DNA of 64,000 nucleotides from Terriglobia bacterium (GTDB lineage Bacteria; Acidobacteriota; Terriglobia; Bryobacterales; Bryobacteraceae). The stretch covers positions 24,028 through 88,027 of the forward strand of contig JAIQEX010000008.1 of NCBI GenBank assembly GCA_020073615.1. Reading direction: 5' to 3'. The translations under genes were made by a program, and so were the position numbers. The notes beneath the pieces are model-generated. The model was given only the letters and a program-made list of their open reading frames with translations, was not told the DNA's origin and did not search any database. Shown in pieces: positions 1 to 8,480 of the stretch (position 1 is the first letter of the stretch; each line of letters starts with the position of its first letter).

Positions 1-89
1 GCGGTCTGTCCGGCGTCCAACAGGCGAATCGCTTCCTCGACCGAGGGCGGGTTCTGCATGCAGAACGCCAGCCATAACGCGACCCACAT
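1..89 (-). CDS. 5' end of a secreted, probably TPR-type protein (partial)
   Basis: Only the first 29 codons lie in the window; the gene runs off the left edge. The peptide starts MWVALWLAFCMQ, which reads as a short hydrophobic signal segment, then continues PPSVEEAIRLLDAGQ, which has the helix pattern of a TPR or similar repeat. It starts 24 bases after the stop of the winged-helix regulator on the same strand. A TATACT hexamer lies 7 bases before the ATG, so the mRNA could be leaderless, or the gene could be co-transcribed with the regulator. The TPR label is an inference from very little sequence; the existence of the gene is better supported than its family. Confidence 0.5.
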   Translation of the reverse strand, partial: MWVALWLAFCMQNPPSVEEAIRLLDAGQT

Positions 90-96
90 ATTGGCC

Positions 97-102
97 AGTA
101 TA
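97..102 (-). promoter_or_regulatory. -10-like hexamer TATACT ahead of the partial gene
   Basis: TATACT on the minus strand matches five of six positions of the TATAAT consensus and lies 7 bases before the ATG at 89, so a start site 7 bases downstream would fall at the start codon. No convincing -35 box was found. Confidence 0.35.
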
Positions 103-113
103 GTGCGGGCGGC

Positions 114-1406
114 CTATCCCCCGGTGCGCGGATGGAGCGCGACCAGTTGCGAGGCCAGGGGAACACCGCCGGCGACTTTGATGCGGATGACCGCTTCGAA
201 CGGGAGGATGCCGCCGGACTTGGACGTTCCCGCCTTGGACAGCAGAAGCTTGATGTCGCGCTCGCGGCAGACATACTCGATGGCGGCCTGCGTTCCGATG
301 GTAGTGGTTCCGGCCAGGATGAGCACCCAACGTCCGGAGTTGACGCCTGGCACCAGGCCGATCAGCGCGTAGTCCTCGGTGATGGGCACGGTCTTGGAGC
401 CCATGAAGGACCGATCCTCACCCGCGCGGGGGGAGAGATTGACGATTTCTAAATCGCCCTTGCGGGCGCCCGAGTCCGCCAGGCGGAAGACGAAGTCCTG
501 GGTGGTGGGTATCTCGCGGAGAGTGAGGTTTTCCGAAGGCGAGCCGGCGAAGATGAGATCGTTATTCTGGGTGTCGTCGAGCGACAGCAGGCGGCCGCGT
601 TTCACGCGGATGCCGTGTTGCAGCGAGGTGAAGACGCGATCCAGCTCGTGAATGCCGAGCACTTCGCCGACCCCGGTGTAGTGATCGAGGATGGCGCTGC
701 GCGAGTCGCGGGCGGGGTCGAAGTAGCGCATGCCCGTTTCCGGGCGGCCGACAAACTCGGCATTGCTGAACACCACCAGGGGGTCTTCGGGCTGATCGAC
801 GAAGCCATGCCAGAAAGCCTGCACGGCCGCGGGCGCGGCACTGGCGGGCGGTGCCGGCGCGGCCAACTGGGCCCGCGGGCGCTGTGCGATCACATAGACC
901 AGCGCCGCTAACAATCCCAGACATGTTATCGAAAGCACTAACAACGCCAAGGCTGGGGGCCGGGGCGCGATCGGCATGGGCGGCACCGGTGCCGATCCCG
1001 GGACCGCTTCGACGGCGGGCGCGGCCGGAGGGTTTGCGTGCGGGGCTTCGATTACGGCTCGCGGATGAATGCTGAGCGAGTAAGATCCCTTGGGGATGTC
1101 GAGAATCATCTCGTCCTCGAGGCCTTCGAGGGCGTAGTACTCCGCCAGCTTGGAACGCAGGCGGCCGGTCTGCACGCGAACGGTTGCGTCCAATCGGGGA
1201 TCGAAGTCAGCCGGCCGCCCGAATACTTCGGTGGCGATCTGATATTCTTTGATGGGCTCGCCGGGATGAGCGACAGATCGTTCCGCGAGGAAGCGCAGGA
1301 GCTTGCACAGCGACTCGGAACCTTTCAGAACGTTACTGCCGACCAGCCTGTCCACGTGGGAAAAAAGCACCTCACGCGGCGCTGGAGCTACCCCTGTAAC
1401 CGACAT
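114..1406 (-). CDS. Membrane-anchored winged-helix transcriptional regulator
   Basis: The protein has 430 residues. Residues about 15-115 form an OmpR/CadC-like winged-helix DNA-binding domain, with the segments LCKLLRFLAERS, EYQIATEVFGRP and RVQTGRLRSKLAEYY, followed by a beta-hairpin ending PKGSYS. A Pro/Ala-rich linker leads to one transmembrane helix around residues 152-175, and the remaining ~240 residues should lie outside the cytoplasm. This arrangement (cytoplasmic DNA-binding head, single membrane helix, external C-terminal domain) resembles CadC/ToxR-type one-component regulators and is very common in Acidobacteriota. The C-terminal domain was not recognised, so the signal is unknown. 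It is transcribed divergently from the secreted TPR gene at 1529, which makes the shared 122-base gap a likely target. Confidence 0.8.
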   Translation of the reverse strand: MSVTGVAPAPREVLFSHVDRLVGSNVLKGSESLCKLLRFLAERSVAHPGEPIKEYQIATEVFGRPADFDPRLDATVRVQTGRLRSKLAEYYALEGLEDEMILDIPKGSYSLSIHPRAVIEAPHANPPAAPAVEAVPGSAPVPPMPIAPRPPALALLVLSITCLGLLAALVYVIAQRPRAQLAAPAPPASAAPAAVQAFWHGFVDQPEDPLVVFSNAEFVGRPETGMRYFDPARDSRSAILDHYTGVGEVLGIHELDRVFTSLQHGIRVKRGRLLSLDDTQNNDLIFAGSPSENLTLREIPTTQDFVFRLADSGARKGDLEIVNLSPRAGEDRSFMGSKTVPITEDYALIGLVPGVNSGRWVLILAGTTTIGTQAAIEYVCRERDIKLLLSKAGTSKSGGILPFEAVIRIKVAGGVPLASQLVALHPRTGG

Positions 1407-1478
1407 TGGAACAAAGCGTAACAGCTTCTCGAATCGATTGCAAGCAAGGAGTTTAACCTCTGAAACAGGATGATACCT

Positions 1479-1516
1479 GGGATCTGCTTTGATCCCATCG
1501 GAAAAACCCTTAAGAT
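1479..1516 (+). promoter_or_regulatory. Inverted repeat and -10-like element between divergent genes
   Basis: GGGATC (1479-1484) and GATCCC (1491-1496) form a perfect inverted repeat with a 6-base centre. TAAGAT at 1511-1516 lies 12 bases before the ATG at 1529. The arrangement would suit an operator just upstream of a promoter, possibly for the divergent regulator, but this is inference from symmetry alone. Confidence 0.3.
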
Positions 1517-1528
1517 ATCGGTAACGGG

Positions 1529-2749
1529 ATGCGGTGCGGTCACACCATCTGCGGTCTCCTGATTTGCTGTTCGCTGGCCTGCGCCCAAGGCGCGGCTGAA
1601 TTCGTAAGCCAGGGCCGAAGCCTGAAAGCGAAGGGCGACGCCGTCAACGCCCTGCTGGCTTTCGAGAAGGCGGCCGCGCTGGACCCGAGGTCGGCCGCGA
1701 TTCAGGACGAGATCGGTTTCTTGCTGGCGGCGACGGAGCGCCAGGCGGAGGCCATACCTCATTTCCAGAAGGCGATCCAACTCGATCCCGGTTTTGTCTC
1801 CGCCCATTACCACCTGGGGGTGGCGTACTGGCTGGCTCAGGATCCGAATCGGAGTATTCCCGAACTGGAGACAGCGGCGCGATTGGCCCCTAAGGAGGCG
1901 GAATACCGGTATCGCCTGGGGCAGGCTTACAACGCCGTCAGCCACCATGTGGAAGCGGCCCGCGAATTGGAGCAGGCCGTGGCACTGCAGCCCATGAACG
2001 CCGCCATGTGGAACGAACTCGGGCTGGCGCGGCAATCGTCGGGCGATGTGGCGCGGGCGGTGGAGGCGTATCGCCGCGCCGTGGAGCTCGATCCGAAGAG
2101 TCTGGATGCGCGCAACAACCTGGGCATCAACCTGGTGAACACGCGTCAGGCCGATGCCGCGCTGGAGCAGTTCCACAAGGTGCTGGCGCTCGACCCTTCC
2201 AATGTGATGGCGCGCATCAACATCGGGTTCGCCTACCTCCAGAAGGCGGAATTGGACAAGGCCGTCGGCCAGTTTCGCGGCATCATCGCCGATCATCCGG
2301 ATCTGCCGATTGCGCACTACGATCTGGGGGTGGCGCTCAAGGAGAAGGACGATCTGGAGGGCGCGCAAAAGGAGCTGCAGCGCGCGCTCGATCTCGATCC
2401 TAACCTCGCCGAGGCGCATTATACGCTGGGAATTACCTGCTGGCAGACAGGCGATTTCGAGAGCACCGCGGCGCACATGCAGGCGGCGGTAAAACTTCGG
2501 CCGGATTACGCGGAAGCGTACTTCATGCTCGGTACCGCCCTGAAGCAAAAGGGGGATCTGGACGGTGCCGTGCCTGCTTTAAAGGAAGCTATCCGCCTGA
2601 ATCCGGCCGACCCTGGACCATTCAATACCCTGGGACAAGTGCTGCGCCAAAAAGGGGACCTGGAAGGGAGCAAAGCGGCCTTCGCCGATGGCGCACGCGC
2701 CAAGGCGGCCAAGGATGCGCAACAGGTGGACCTTCTGCGGCGCAAGTAA
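1529..2749 (+). CDS. Secreted tetratricopeptide-repeat protein
   Basis: The protein has 406 residues. It begins with a short signal peptide (MRCGHTICGLLICCSLACAQ), and nearly all the rest consists of about ten 34-residue TPR units, visible as recurring A-x-x-x-Y/F and LDP/LNP turns such as AIQLDPGF, AVELDPKS, ALDLDPNL and AIRLNPAD. TPR arrays are protein-interaction scaffolds; the partner cannot be named. It is a periplasmic or surface protein by its signal. There is no Shine-Dalgarno sequence ahead of the ATG, and a TAAGAT hexamer lies 12 bases upstream, so the leader is probably very short. It lies between the winged-helix regulator and the large receptor, and may belong to the same outer-membrane function. 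Confidence 0.8.
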   Translation: MRCGHTICGLLICCSLACAQGAAEFVSQGRSLKAKGDAVNALLAFEKAAALDPRSAAIQDEIGFLLAATERQAEAIPHFQKAIQLDPGFVSAHYHLGVAYWLAQDPNRSIPELETAARLAPKEAEYRYRLGQAYNAVSHHVEAARELEQAVALQPMNAAMWNELGLARQSSGDVARAVEAYRRAVELDPKSLDARNNLGINLVNTRQADAALEQFHKVLALDPSNVMARINIGFAYLQKAELDKAVGQFRGIIADHPDLPIAHYDLGVALKEKDDLEGAQKELQRALDLDPNLAEAHYTLGITCWQTGDFESTAAHMQAAVKLRPDYAEAYFMLGTALKQKGDLDGAVPALKEAIRLNPADPGPFNTLGQVLRQKGDLEGSKAAFADGARAKAAKDAQQVDLLRRK

Positions 2750-3033
2750 CTGGAGCCCCTCGCGGCTCTATGTAAATCCATATTGTCGAACGGATTACAA
2801 GCCAAGCCGTTCGAACGTGATGTTGATTACATTCGCAGTTTACATCTCGCGACCGACTAATCTGAATCTAGTAGAGCCAACGGTCTCGTAACTGCCCGTT
2901 CCGATCCGTAACAACCACTACAACTTATTGCAACGGTTAGGATTTCCAGGTTTAACCGTATCAAACCAAAAAAGACCTTGCGTAACTGCCGAAAAGATTT
3001 CAAAATGGCCCGAGCTTTAGAGGGGGGAACCAC

Positions 3034-6000
3034 ATGTTCACGTCAGGACATAAAGCTAGTCGATTTGTGTTACCGCTCGCTTGCCTGGTAGTGCTGTTTT
3101 TCGGAACAGCAAGCGCTTTTGGCCAGCAAATTTTCGGGAGCATCTTCGGTACGGTAACCGACGCTACCGGGGGCGCCATTCCAAACGCAAAAGTAACCAT
3201 TTCGGACCAGGACAAGGGAACCAGGTCCGAAGTCACCACCAACGATTCCGGAAATTTTCAAAAGAACCAACTGATACCCGGCACCTATATGATTGAAGTC
3301 GAGGCGGCCCACTTCCGGAAGGCGGTCGCCAAGGACGTCCGGGTAAGCGTCGACCAGTCGGCAAAGGTCGATTTCGGGTTGCAGGTAGGCGAGGTGACAC
3401 AACAGGTTGAAGTAACGGCCGTCGCTCCGCTGCTGCAGTCGGACCGGGCGGACGTGGCGACCACCTATAGTTCACAACAGCTCACCAACCTCCCCTCCTT
3501 CGACCGGAACTTCCAGGCATTCGAGTTGCTGGCGCCGGGCGCGCAGCGGCTCGGCTGGAATCACGCCTCGAGCGAAAACCCGCAGGGCAGCGAGCAGATC
3601 CAGGTCAATGGTCAGCCGTTTAGTGCGACGGGATACGAACTGGATGGCACCACGAACCAGGATCCGATTCTGGGGATCATCGTAATCAACCCCAATATCG
3701 ACGCCGTTACGGAGGCGAAGATCTCGGGGACGAATTACGACGCGGAGTTCGCCTATACCGGAGCGGGCGTGGTGAACGCCTCCACCAAGAGCGGCACCAA
3801 CGAGTTGCACGGTTCGGCGTTCGAGTTCTTCCGCAACAACTCACCGGGTTTTCAGGACTTCGCCCGCAACCCGTTCACGCAGAACAGCGGATCGGTTCCG
3901 CCCACCAAGTGGAACCAGTTTGGCGGCTCGCTCGGCGGACACCTCATCAAGAACAAGCTGTTCTTCTTCGGCGATACGCAGTTGACGCGGCGGCGCGACG
4001 GCTCGACGGTGAAAACCTCGGTGCCCACGGCGCTGGCGCGCACCGGCAATCTCAGCGAATACCTGAACGGCGGCAATAACCAGCTTTTCGACCCGACCAC
4101 GGGCGACCCGGTGACTGGCCTCGGGCGGCACCCCTTCGCCAACAACGTCATCACGCCGGGTCTGTTGAGCCCGCAGGCATTGAATGTTCTGAAGCTCATC
4201 CCCGGTCCCAACGCTCCGGGCGACCCCGGCGCGGCTTATCGGAACAACTACATTGCCAGCGGTTCCCGGTTGTTCGACGTGAATAACTGGGACACGCGGT
4301 GGGATTACTTCATCAACGACAAGTCGTCGCTTTTTGGCCGCTACAGCTATCAGGCGTTCAATCAGCAGGCGGACGGGGCATTCGGAAGTCTCGCCGGCGG
4401 TCAAGCCCTAGACAACGTCAATTTCGCGGGCGTGTCGGATGTGCGAAATCAGAGCATTGCCCTGGGCTACAACCGGACGTTCAGCCCCACGCTGATTACC
4501 GAGTTTCGCTTCGGTTTCATGCGCTACCGGGTAGTCGTAACCCCGAACGGCTTGGGCACCAGCCCGGCGAAGGACGCCGGTATTCCCAACCTGAACAACG
4601 ATAATTTCTTCACGTCCGGTCTGCCTTACTTCGATCTGACCGGCGACGCCGAGGAGAAGTTCGGCTATAGCCTCGGCGCCAACCAGTGCAACTGCCCGCT
4701 CAATGAGCGCGAGCAGCAGTTCCAATGGGTCAACAACACCACCAAGATCATGGGCAACCACACGATCAAATTGGGCGCCGACCTCCGCTATGCGCTCAAC
4801 CTTCGCGTTCCGAGCGACTCCCATCGTTCTGGGGAACTGTATTTCGATTCTGGGATTACGGCGAATGTCCTGTCGGCCAACGGCAACACGGCGGGCGGCC
4901 TTGGTCTAGCGACCTTCCTGCTGGGTGATGTCAGCCGGTTCAACCGCTACGTCAGCAGCAGTACCGATGCACAGGAACGCCAGAAGCGGTTCTTCTGGTA
5001 TGGCCAGGATACCTGGCGCATTACGCCCAAGTTGACCTTCAACTATGGCGTGCGGTGGGAAATGATCTTCCCGGAGACGGTGAACGCCCCGGGCAACGGC
5101 GCGACTCTCAGTCTGGTTGACGGGTTGCTTCACGTCTTCGGCGTGGGCCAGACATCGAGTCACGGCATCCAGAACATGAACTGGAAGAATTTTGCCCCGC
5201 GCGCAGGTATCGCTTACCAACTGACTCCCAAGACGGTAATACGTGCCGGCTACGGCTGGTCTTATTCCCTGGGCACCTTCGGGACGAGCTTTGGCCACAA
5301 CGTCACGCAAAACATTCCGGTGCTGGCAAACCAGCAACTGAATACTCCCAGTGCATTTCTCGGTGTGTTCACCCTGGCGCAGGGTCCGCCCAGCCCTGTG
5401 ATCCCGGCGGTCAATACAACCACGGGCACTCTACCATTGCCCAAAGGCATCGATGGTAAGGTTCGTCCGGAAGACATGCGCCTGCCGCGCGCGGAGGCTT
5501 ACAACCTGACCGTGGAACACCAGCTCACTAGCAGGTTCGTGGTATCGGCGGGATATGTGGGCAACGTGGGACGACATGCATTCAACCTGCCCAGCGGCCA
5601 GTTGATCAACGTCAACCAAGCCAACTTTGTGCCCGGCGTTTCCAACTCGAACCTGTTGAAGCCTTTCTTCGGCAAGTTTGGATGGGACCAGAATATCGAC
5701 TTCTACTGCGATTGCGCCAACACACGATACGACTCCTTGCAGATACAAGCCACCATGCGCAATTACGATGGATTGACTCTGCAATGGAATTACACCTACC
5801 AGAGGATGGTCGGCAACAATGGCGACAGTTATACCTTCCTGTATAACCGCCCGCTAGGATACGGCAACAGCGATAGCTTGAGCCACCAGTTGATTACCGT
5901 GCCCGAAAACTGGGAGATCCCGTTTGGCCGCGGTAAGAAGCACGGCGGCAGTATGTCGAAAGGAATGGATCTCGCCTTGGGCGGATGGCAGATCAACGGT

Positions 6001-6489
6001 GTCACCTCGTATACCAGCGGGCGGCCGTTCAATCCCAACATCGGGAACTTCCCGGCCGGCGCCGCTCGTCCCAACCAAGGCCCCGGCGGCCGTCCCGATG
6101 CCGGCTCCGCCGATGCCTTCTCGGTGGGGGGAGCCACGGGCGACCGCAACCACTTCTTCGGCGGGATCTACAAGGTTCCAGGCGATCCCAGCAGCGGACT
6201 GAGCGGCGCCTTTGCCTTCCCGGCCGACAACACCTTCGGCAACATCGGCTACAACAACTACTTCGGCCCCCGCTTCTTCCAGCAAGATCTCTCGTTGTCC
6301 AAGAGTTTCGCGCTTAAGGAGAGACTGCATATGGAACTGCGCGCCGAGGCATTCAATGTGTTCAACCACACCAATCTGGCCGATCCGAATTCGGACGTGA
6401 CCAGTCCGCAGGTTGGTCAGATCACGGGCATCTTCGCGCCGGTGGCGACGATGCGCACGTTCCAATTCGCGCTGCGGTTCAACTTCTAA
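3034..6489 (+). CDS. Oar-like TonB-dependent outer-membrane receptor
   Basis: The protein has 1151 residues. Residues 1-31 are a signal peptide ending FGQ. Residues about 35-115 are a carboxypeptidase-regulatory-like beta-sandwich (GTVTDATGGAIPNAKV). A plug-like region follows (residues about 120-230, with LTNLPSFDRNF and an STKSGTNELHG segment), and the rest is a large beta-barrel that ends in the terminal aromatic motif RFNF. This is the architecture of the Oar/TonB-dependent receptor family, which is greatly expanded in Acidobacteriota and thought to take up or bind large glycans or peptides; the ligand here is unknown. The start is supported by a purine-rich ribosome-binding stretch (GAGGGGGG) a few bases before the ATG. 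The 284-base gap upstream holds no gene. A strong terminator follows the stop. Confidence 0.93.
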   Translation: MFTSGHKASRFVLPLACLVVLFFGTASAFGQQIFGSIFGTVTDATGGAIPNAKVTISDQDKGTRSEVTTNDSGNFQKNQLIPGTYMIEVEAAHFRKAVAKDVRVSVDQSAKVDFGLQVGEVTQQVEVTAVAPLLQSDRADVATTYSSQQLTNLPSFDRNFQAFELLAPGAQRLGWNHASSENPQGSEQIQVNGQPFSATGYELDGTTNQDPILGIIVINPNIDAVTEAKISGTNYDAEFAYTGAGVVNASTKSGTNELHGSAFEFFRNNSPGFQDFARNPFTQNSGSVPPTKWNQFGGSLGGHLIKNKLFFFGDTQLTRRRDGSTVKTSVPTALARTGNLSEYLNGGNNQLFDPTTGDPVTGLGRHPFANNVITPGLLSPQALNVLKLIPGPNAPGDPGAAYRNNYIASGSRLFDVNNWDTRWDYFINDKSSLFGRYSYQAFNQQADGAFGSLAGGQALDNVNFAGVSDVRNQSIALGYNRTFSPTLITEFRFGFMRYRVVVTPNGLGTSPAKDAGIPNLNNDNFFTSGLPYFDLTGDAEEKFGYSLGANQCNCPLNEREQQFQWVNNTTKIMGNHTIKLGADLRYALNLRVPSDSHRSGELYFDSGITANVLSANGNTAGGLGLATFLLGDVSRFNRYVSSSTDAQERQKRFFWYGQDTWRITPKLTFNYGVRWEMIFPETVNAPGNGATLSLVDGLLHVFGVGQTSSHGIQNMNWKNFAPRAGIAYQLTPKTVIRAGYGWSYSLGTFGTSFGHNVTQNIPVLANQQLNTPSAFLGVFTLAQGPPSPVIPAVNTTTGTLPLPKGIDGKVRPEDMRLPRAEAYNLTVEHQLTSRFVVSAGYVGNVGRHAFNLPSGQLINVNQANFVPGVSNSNLLKPFFGKFGWDQNIDFYCDCANTRYDSLQIQATMRNYDGLTLQWNYTYQRMVGNNGDSYTFLYNRPLGYGNSDSLSHQLITVPENWEIPFGRGKKHGGSMSKGMDLALGGWQINGVTSYTSGRPFNPNIGNFPAGAARPNQGPGGRPDAGSADAFSVGGATGDRNHFFGGIYKVPGDPSSGLSGAFAFPADNTFGNIGYNNYFGPRFFQQDLSLSKSFALKERLHMELRAEAFNVFNHTNLADPNSDVTSPQVGQITGIFAPVATMRTFQFALRFNF

Positions 6490-6518
6490 TCGCCAAGCGA
6501 ACAGCAACGGGAGTCACA

Positions 6519-6545
6519 GGGGAGCGGGCAACCGCTCCCCTTTTT
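6519..6545 (+). terminator. Rho-independent terminator after the TonB-dependent receptor gene
   Basis: A perfect 9-bp GC-rich stem (6519-6527 with 6532-6540) closes a GCAA tetraloop of the stable GNRA type and is followed directly by five T residues. It lies 30 bases after the stop of the receptor gene and separates it from the convergent cytochrome gene. Confidence 0.92.
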
Positions 6546-6550
6546 CTTGT

Positions 6551-6573
6551 GGGACAGGCCGGGAGGCCTGCCC
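6551..6573 (-). repeat. Dispersed palindromic repeat, copy A
   Basis: On the minus strand this 23-base element begins at the stop codon of the multihaem cytochrome gene. The arms GGGCAGGCC and GGCCTGTCCC flank a TCCC centre and can form a hairpin. The same element, with one base changed, is found at 41170-41192 at the 3' end of an unrelated gene, in the same orientation relative to that gene. Confidence 0.7.
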
Positions 6574-8480
6574 TACTTGGGCCGCTGGCGGCGTACGAAC
6601 TCGGGATCGACCGCGGAGGCCACCGCCAGGGCCCTCCGGGCTTCCTCGGGCTTGCCTTGCTGCTCCAATGCCAGGCTCAGATTGTAGGAGATCTGCGCCG
6701 ACAGCGGATTGATCTCCAGGCCCTTCTGAAACGTTTGGATGGCCGCTTCGCCTTGCCCTGCCGTCAACAGCGCCGCGCCCAGGTTGAGATAAGCCGGGGT
6801 GATATCGGGCTCCAGGGCGATGGCCTTGCGGTAAGCGGCAATCTCTTCCGCTGTTCGCGCCAGCGCGCCATAAGCGATGCCCAGGTTGTACCACGCCGGG
6901 GCATCGGCGGGATAGAGGCGCGTGGCGTACTCCAGGATGCTTGCTGCCAGCGCGCCCTCGCCCGCTTCGCCGCGGCTCACGGCCAGGAAGATCAGCGCGC
7001 GCAGGAAGTGCGGATAGATGCGCAGCGCCTCCAGGTTCTTCGCCGCCGCCCCGGCGAGCTTGCCTTGGCCCTTGAGATTGGCGGCCTCTTCCTGCGCCCG
7101 CCCGGCTTGCCACAGGAAGTCCCGCGGCATGCGCCGGAGAATGGTGAAGCTGCCGTTGACTTCCAGCACCGGGCTGATTTCCCCGGGCGCGAGGCGGGCC
7201 GCGGCCGCTGACGATTGCGGGTCCATATCCTTGAGCCACTTCTCGCCCGCGTAGCCGCCGGCGGAGGCGGAACCGTCGGTGGAGTACTTTCCGGCGAGAT
7301 CGAAGAATGGCGCGCCGCCATCGAGCTGCTTGCGAATGTCATCGGCTGTGGCGCGCTCGCCGGTCACGATCAGCCACAGAAACTCGCGGAGCGGTGGCCG
7401 CCGGCTGCGCCACTCGGCCGGCTTGGCCGCGGGCACTGCCACGCCTTGCTCGGGATGCACGCGGATCCAGTGATCGGCCATGCGGAACGAGCCCTTGGTC
7501 ACCTCCGGCATGTGGCAGCCGTTGCACTGGTCTTTCTGATTGACGGGACACAGCGCCGCGCGATTCGGGACTTGCGCCCCGTGGCACGCCAGGCACGCCT
7601 TGACTGCAATCGCGTCCAATGCCGTGGCATCCCGATGGGGGTCGTGACAGTTCAGGCAGGTCAGCCCGTGACCGCTCTGGACGAAGCATTCGGAATTTTC
7701 GAGCGCGGTCACCTGGTTGGAGATCAGCAGATCGTCGGGGAGGGGGTCGGCTACGCGGCTGAAGCCCGAGTGGCACTGCGCGCAGATTTCCAGGCTGCGG
7801 CCGTTCGCGAGTCTGGCGGGGTTCACGATCCCCAAGCCGCCTTTCCCGCCATTAGCGACCGCGGCCAGGTGCGGCCCGCCCGGTCCATGGCAGGCCTCGC
7901 AGCGCACGCCCGATTCGTTCACCTCCTGGTGGGTGTTCAGCCCGTGGCAGGCCAGACATTTCTTCTCGAATCCGGGGCTGAGCACGCGGCCGAGCGCGGT
8001 CTCGTAGGAGGACGGCTTTTCCACGGGGAAGCCGGCGGAGAGCACCAGACGCTTCTCCGTGGCGCTGTACAGGTACCGCGTTTCGACGAGCGGGGCGCGC
8101 GAGAGGGGCACTCCGCCCAACTCCGTGAGGCGCGCCAGGAAGCTGAGGCCGTGACGGCGGCCGCCCACGATGGTTTCGACCGGCAGGGCGAGCGCATCGT
8201 GGCCGGGCATTCCGACCTCGAAGGAGAAGCGATCCAACTGGCGGCTCAAGCGGTACGCGATCTCCGGCGCCGGACCTTCGCGAAACTGGGCGGAATAGTC
8301 CGCGGGGAGGATCGAGGTAGTTGTGCCGTGCCAGGTGAGGGCCATATTGCTGTGCGCCTGGGAAGCGGCAATCTCGCGATGACACCTGGCGCAGGCGGCG
8401 GAGCCCACATAGGCCGGATCGGCTGCCGGGAGGGCGGATGGCAGCAATGCGATTCCCAGGGTGAAAAGGAAACCTCTCAT
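6573..8480 (-). CDS. Seven-haem cytochrome c fused to a parvulin-like domain and TPRs
   Basis: The protein has 635 residues and a signal peptide (1-20), so it is periplasmic or surface-exposed. Seven CXXCH haem motifs lie at residues 30-34, 175-179, 194-198, 233-237, 275-279, 296-300 and 319-323. Residues about 365-452 resemble a PpiC/parvulin peptidyl-prolyl isomerase: a helix ending QLDGGAPFFDLAGKYS, then a glycine-rich GGYAG turn, LAPGEISPVLE, and a final strand. Residues 455-635 are TPR units. The start overlaps the stop of the upstream haem/copper protein by ATGA, so the two are translationally coupled. Electron transfer by the haem part is a family inference; the role of the isomerase-like part is unknown (folding aid, substrate binding, or a relic). 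The stop codon abuts a palindromic repeat. Confidence 0.85.
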   Translation of the reverse strand: MRGFLFTLGIALLPSALPAADPAYVGSAACARCHREIAASQAHSNMALTWHGTTTSILPADYSAQFREGPAPEIAYRLSRQLDRFSFEVGMPGHDALALPVETIVGGRRHGLSFLARLTELGGVPLSRAPLVETRYLYSATEKRLVLSAGFPVEKPSSYETALGRVLSPGFEKKCLACHGLNTHQEVNESGVRCEACHGPGGPHLAAVANGGKGGLGIVNPARLANGRSLEICAQCHSGFSRVADPLPDDLLISNQVTALENSECFVQSGHGLTCLNCHDPHRDATALDAIAVKACLACHGAQVPNRAALCPVNQKDQCNGCHMPEVTKGSFRMADHWIRVHPEQGVAVPAAKPAEWRSRRPPLREFLWLIVTGERATADDIRKQLDGGAPFFDLAGKYSTDGSASAGGYAGEKWLKDMDPQSSAAAARLAPGEISPVLEVNGSFTILRRMPRDFLWQAGRAQEEAANLKGQGKLAGAAAKNLEALRIYPHFLRALIFLAVSRGEAGEGALAASILEYATRLYPADAPAWYNLGIAYGALARTAEEIAAYRKAIALEPDITPAYLNLGAALLTAGQGEAAIQTFQKGLEINPLSAQISYNLSLALEQQGKPEEARRALAVASAVDPEFVRRQRPK

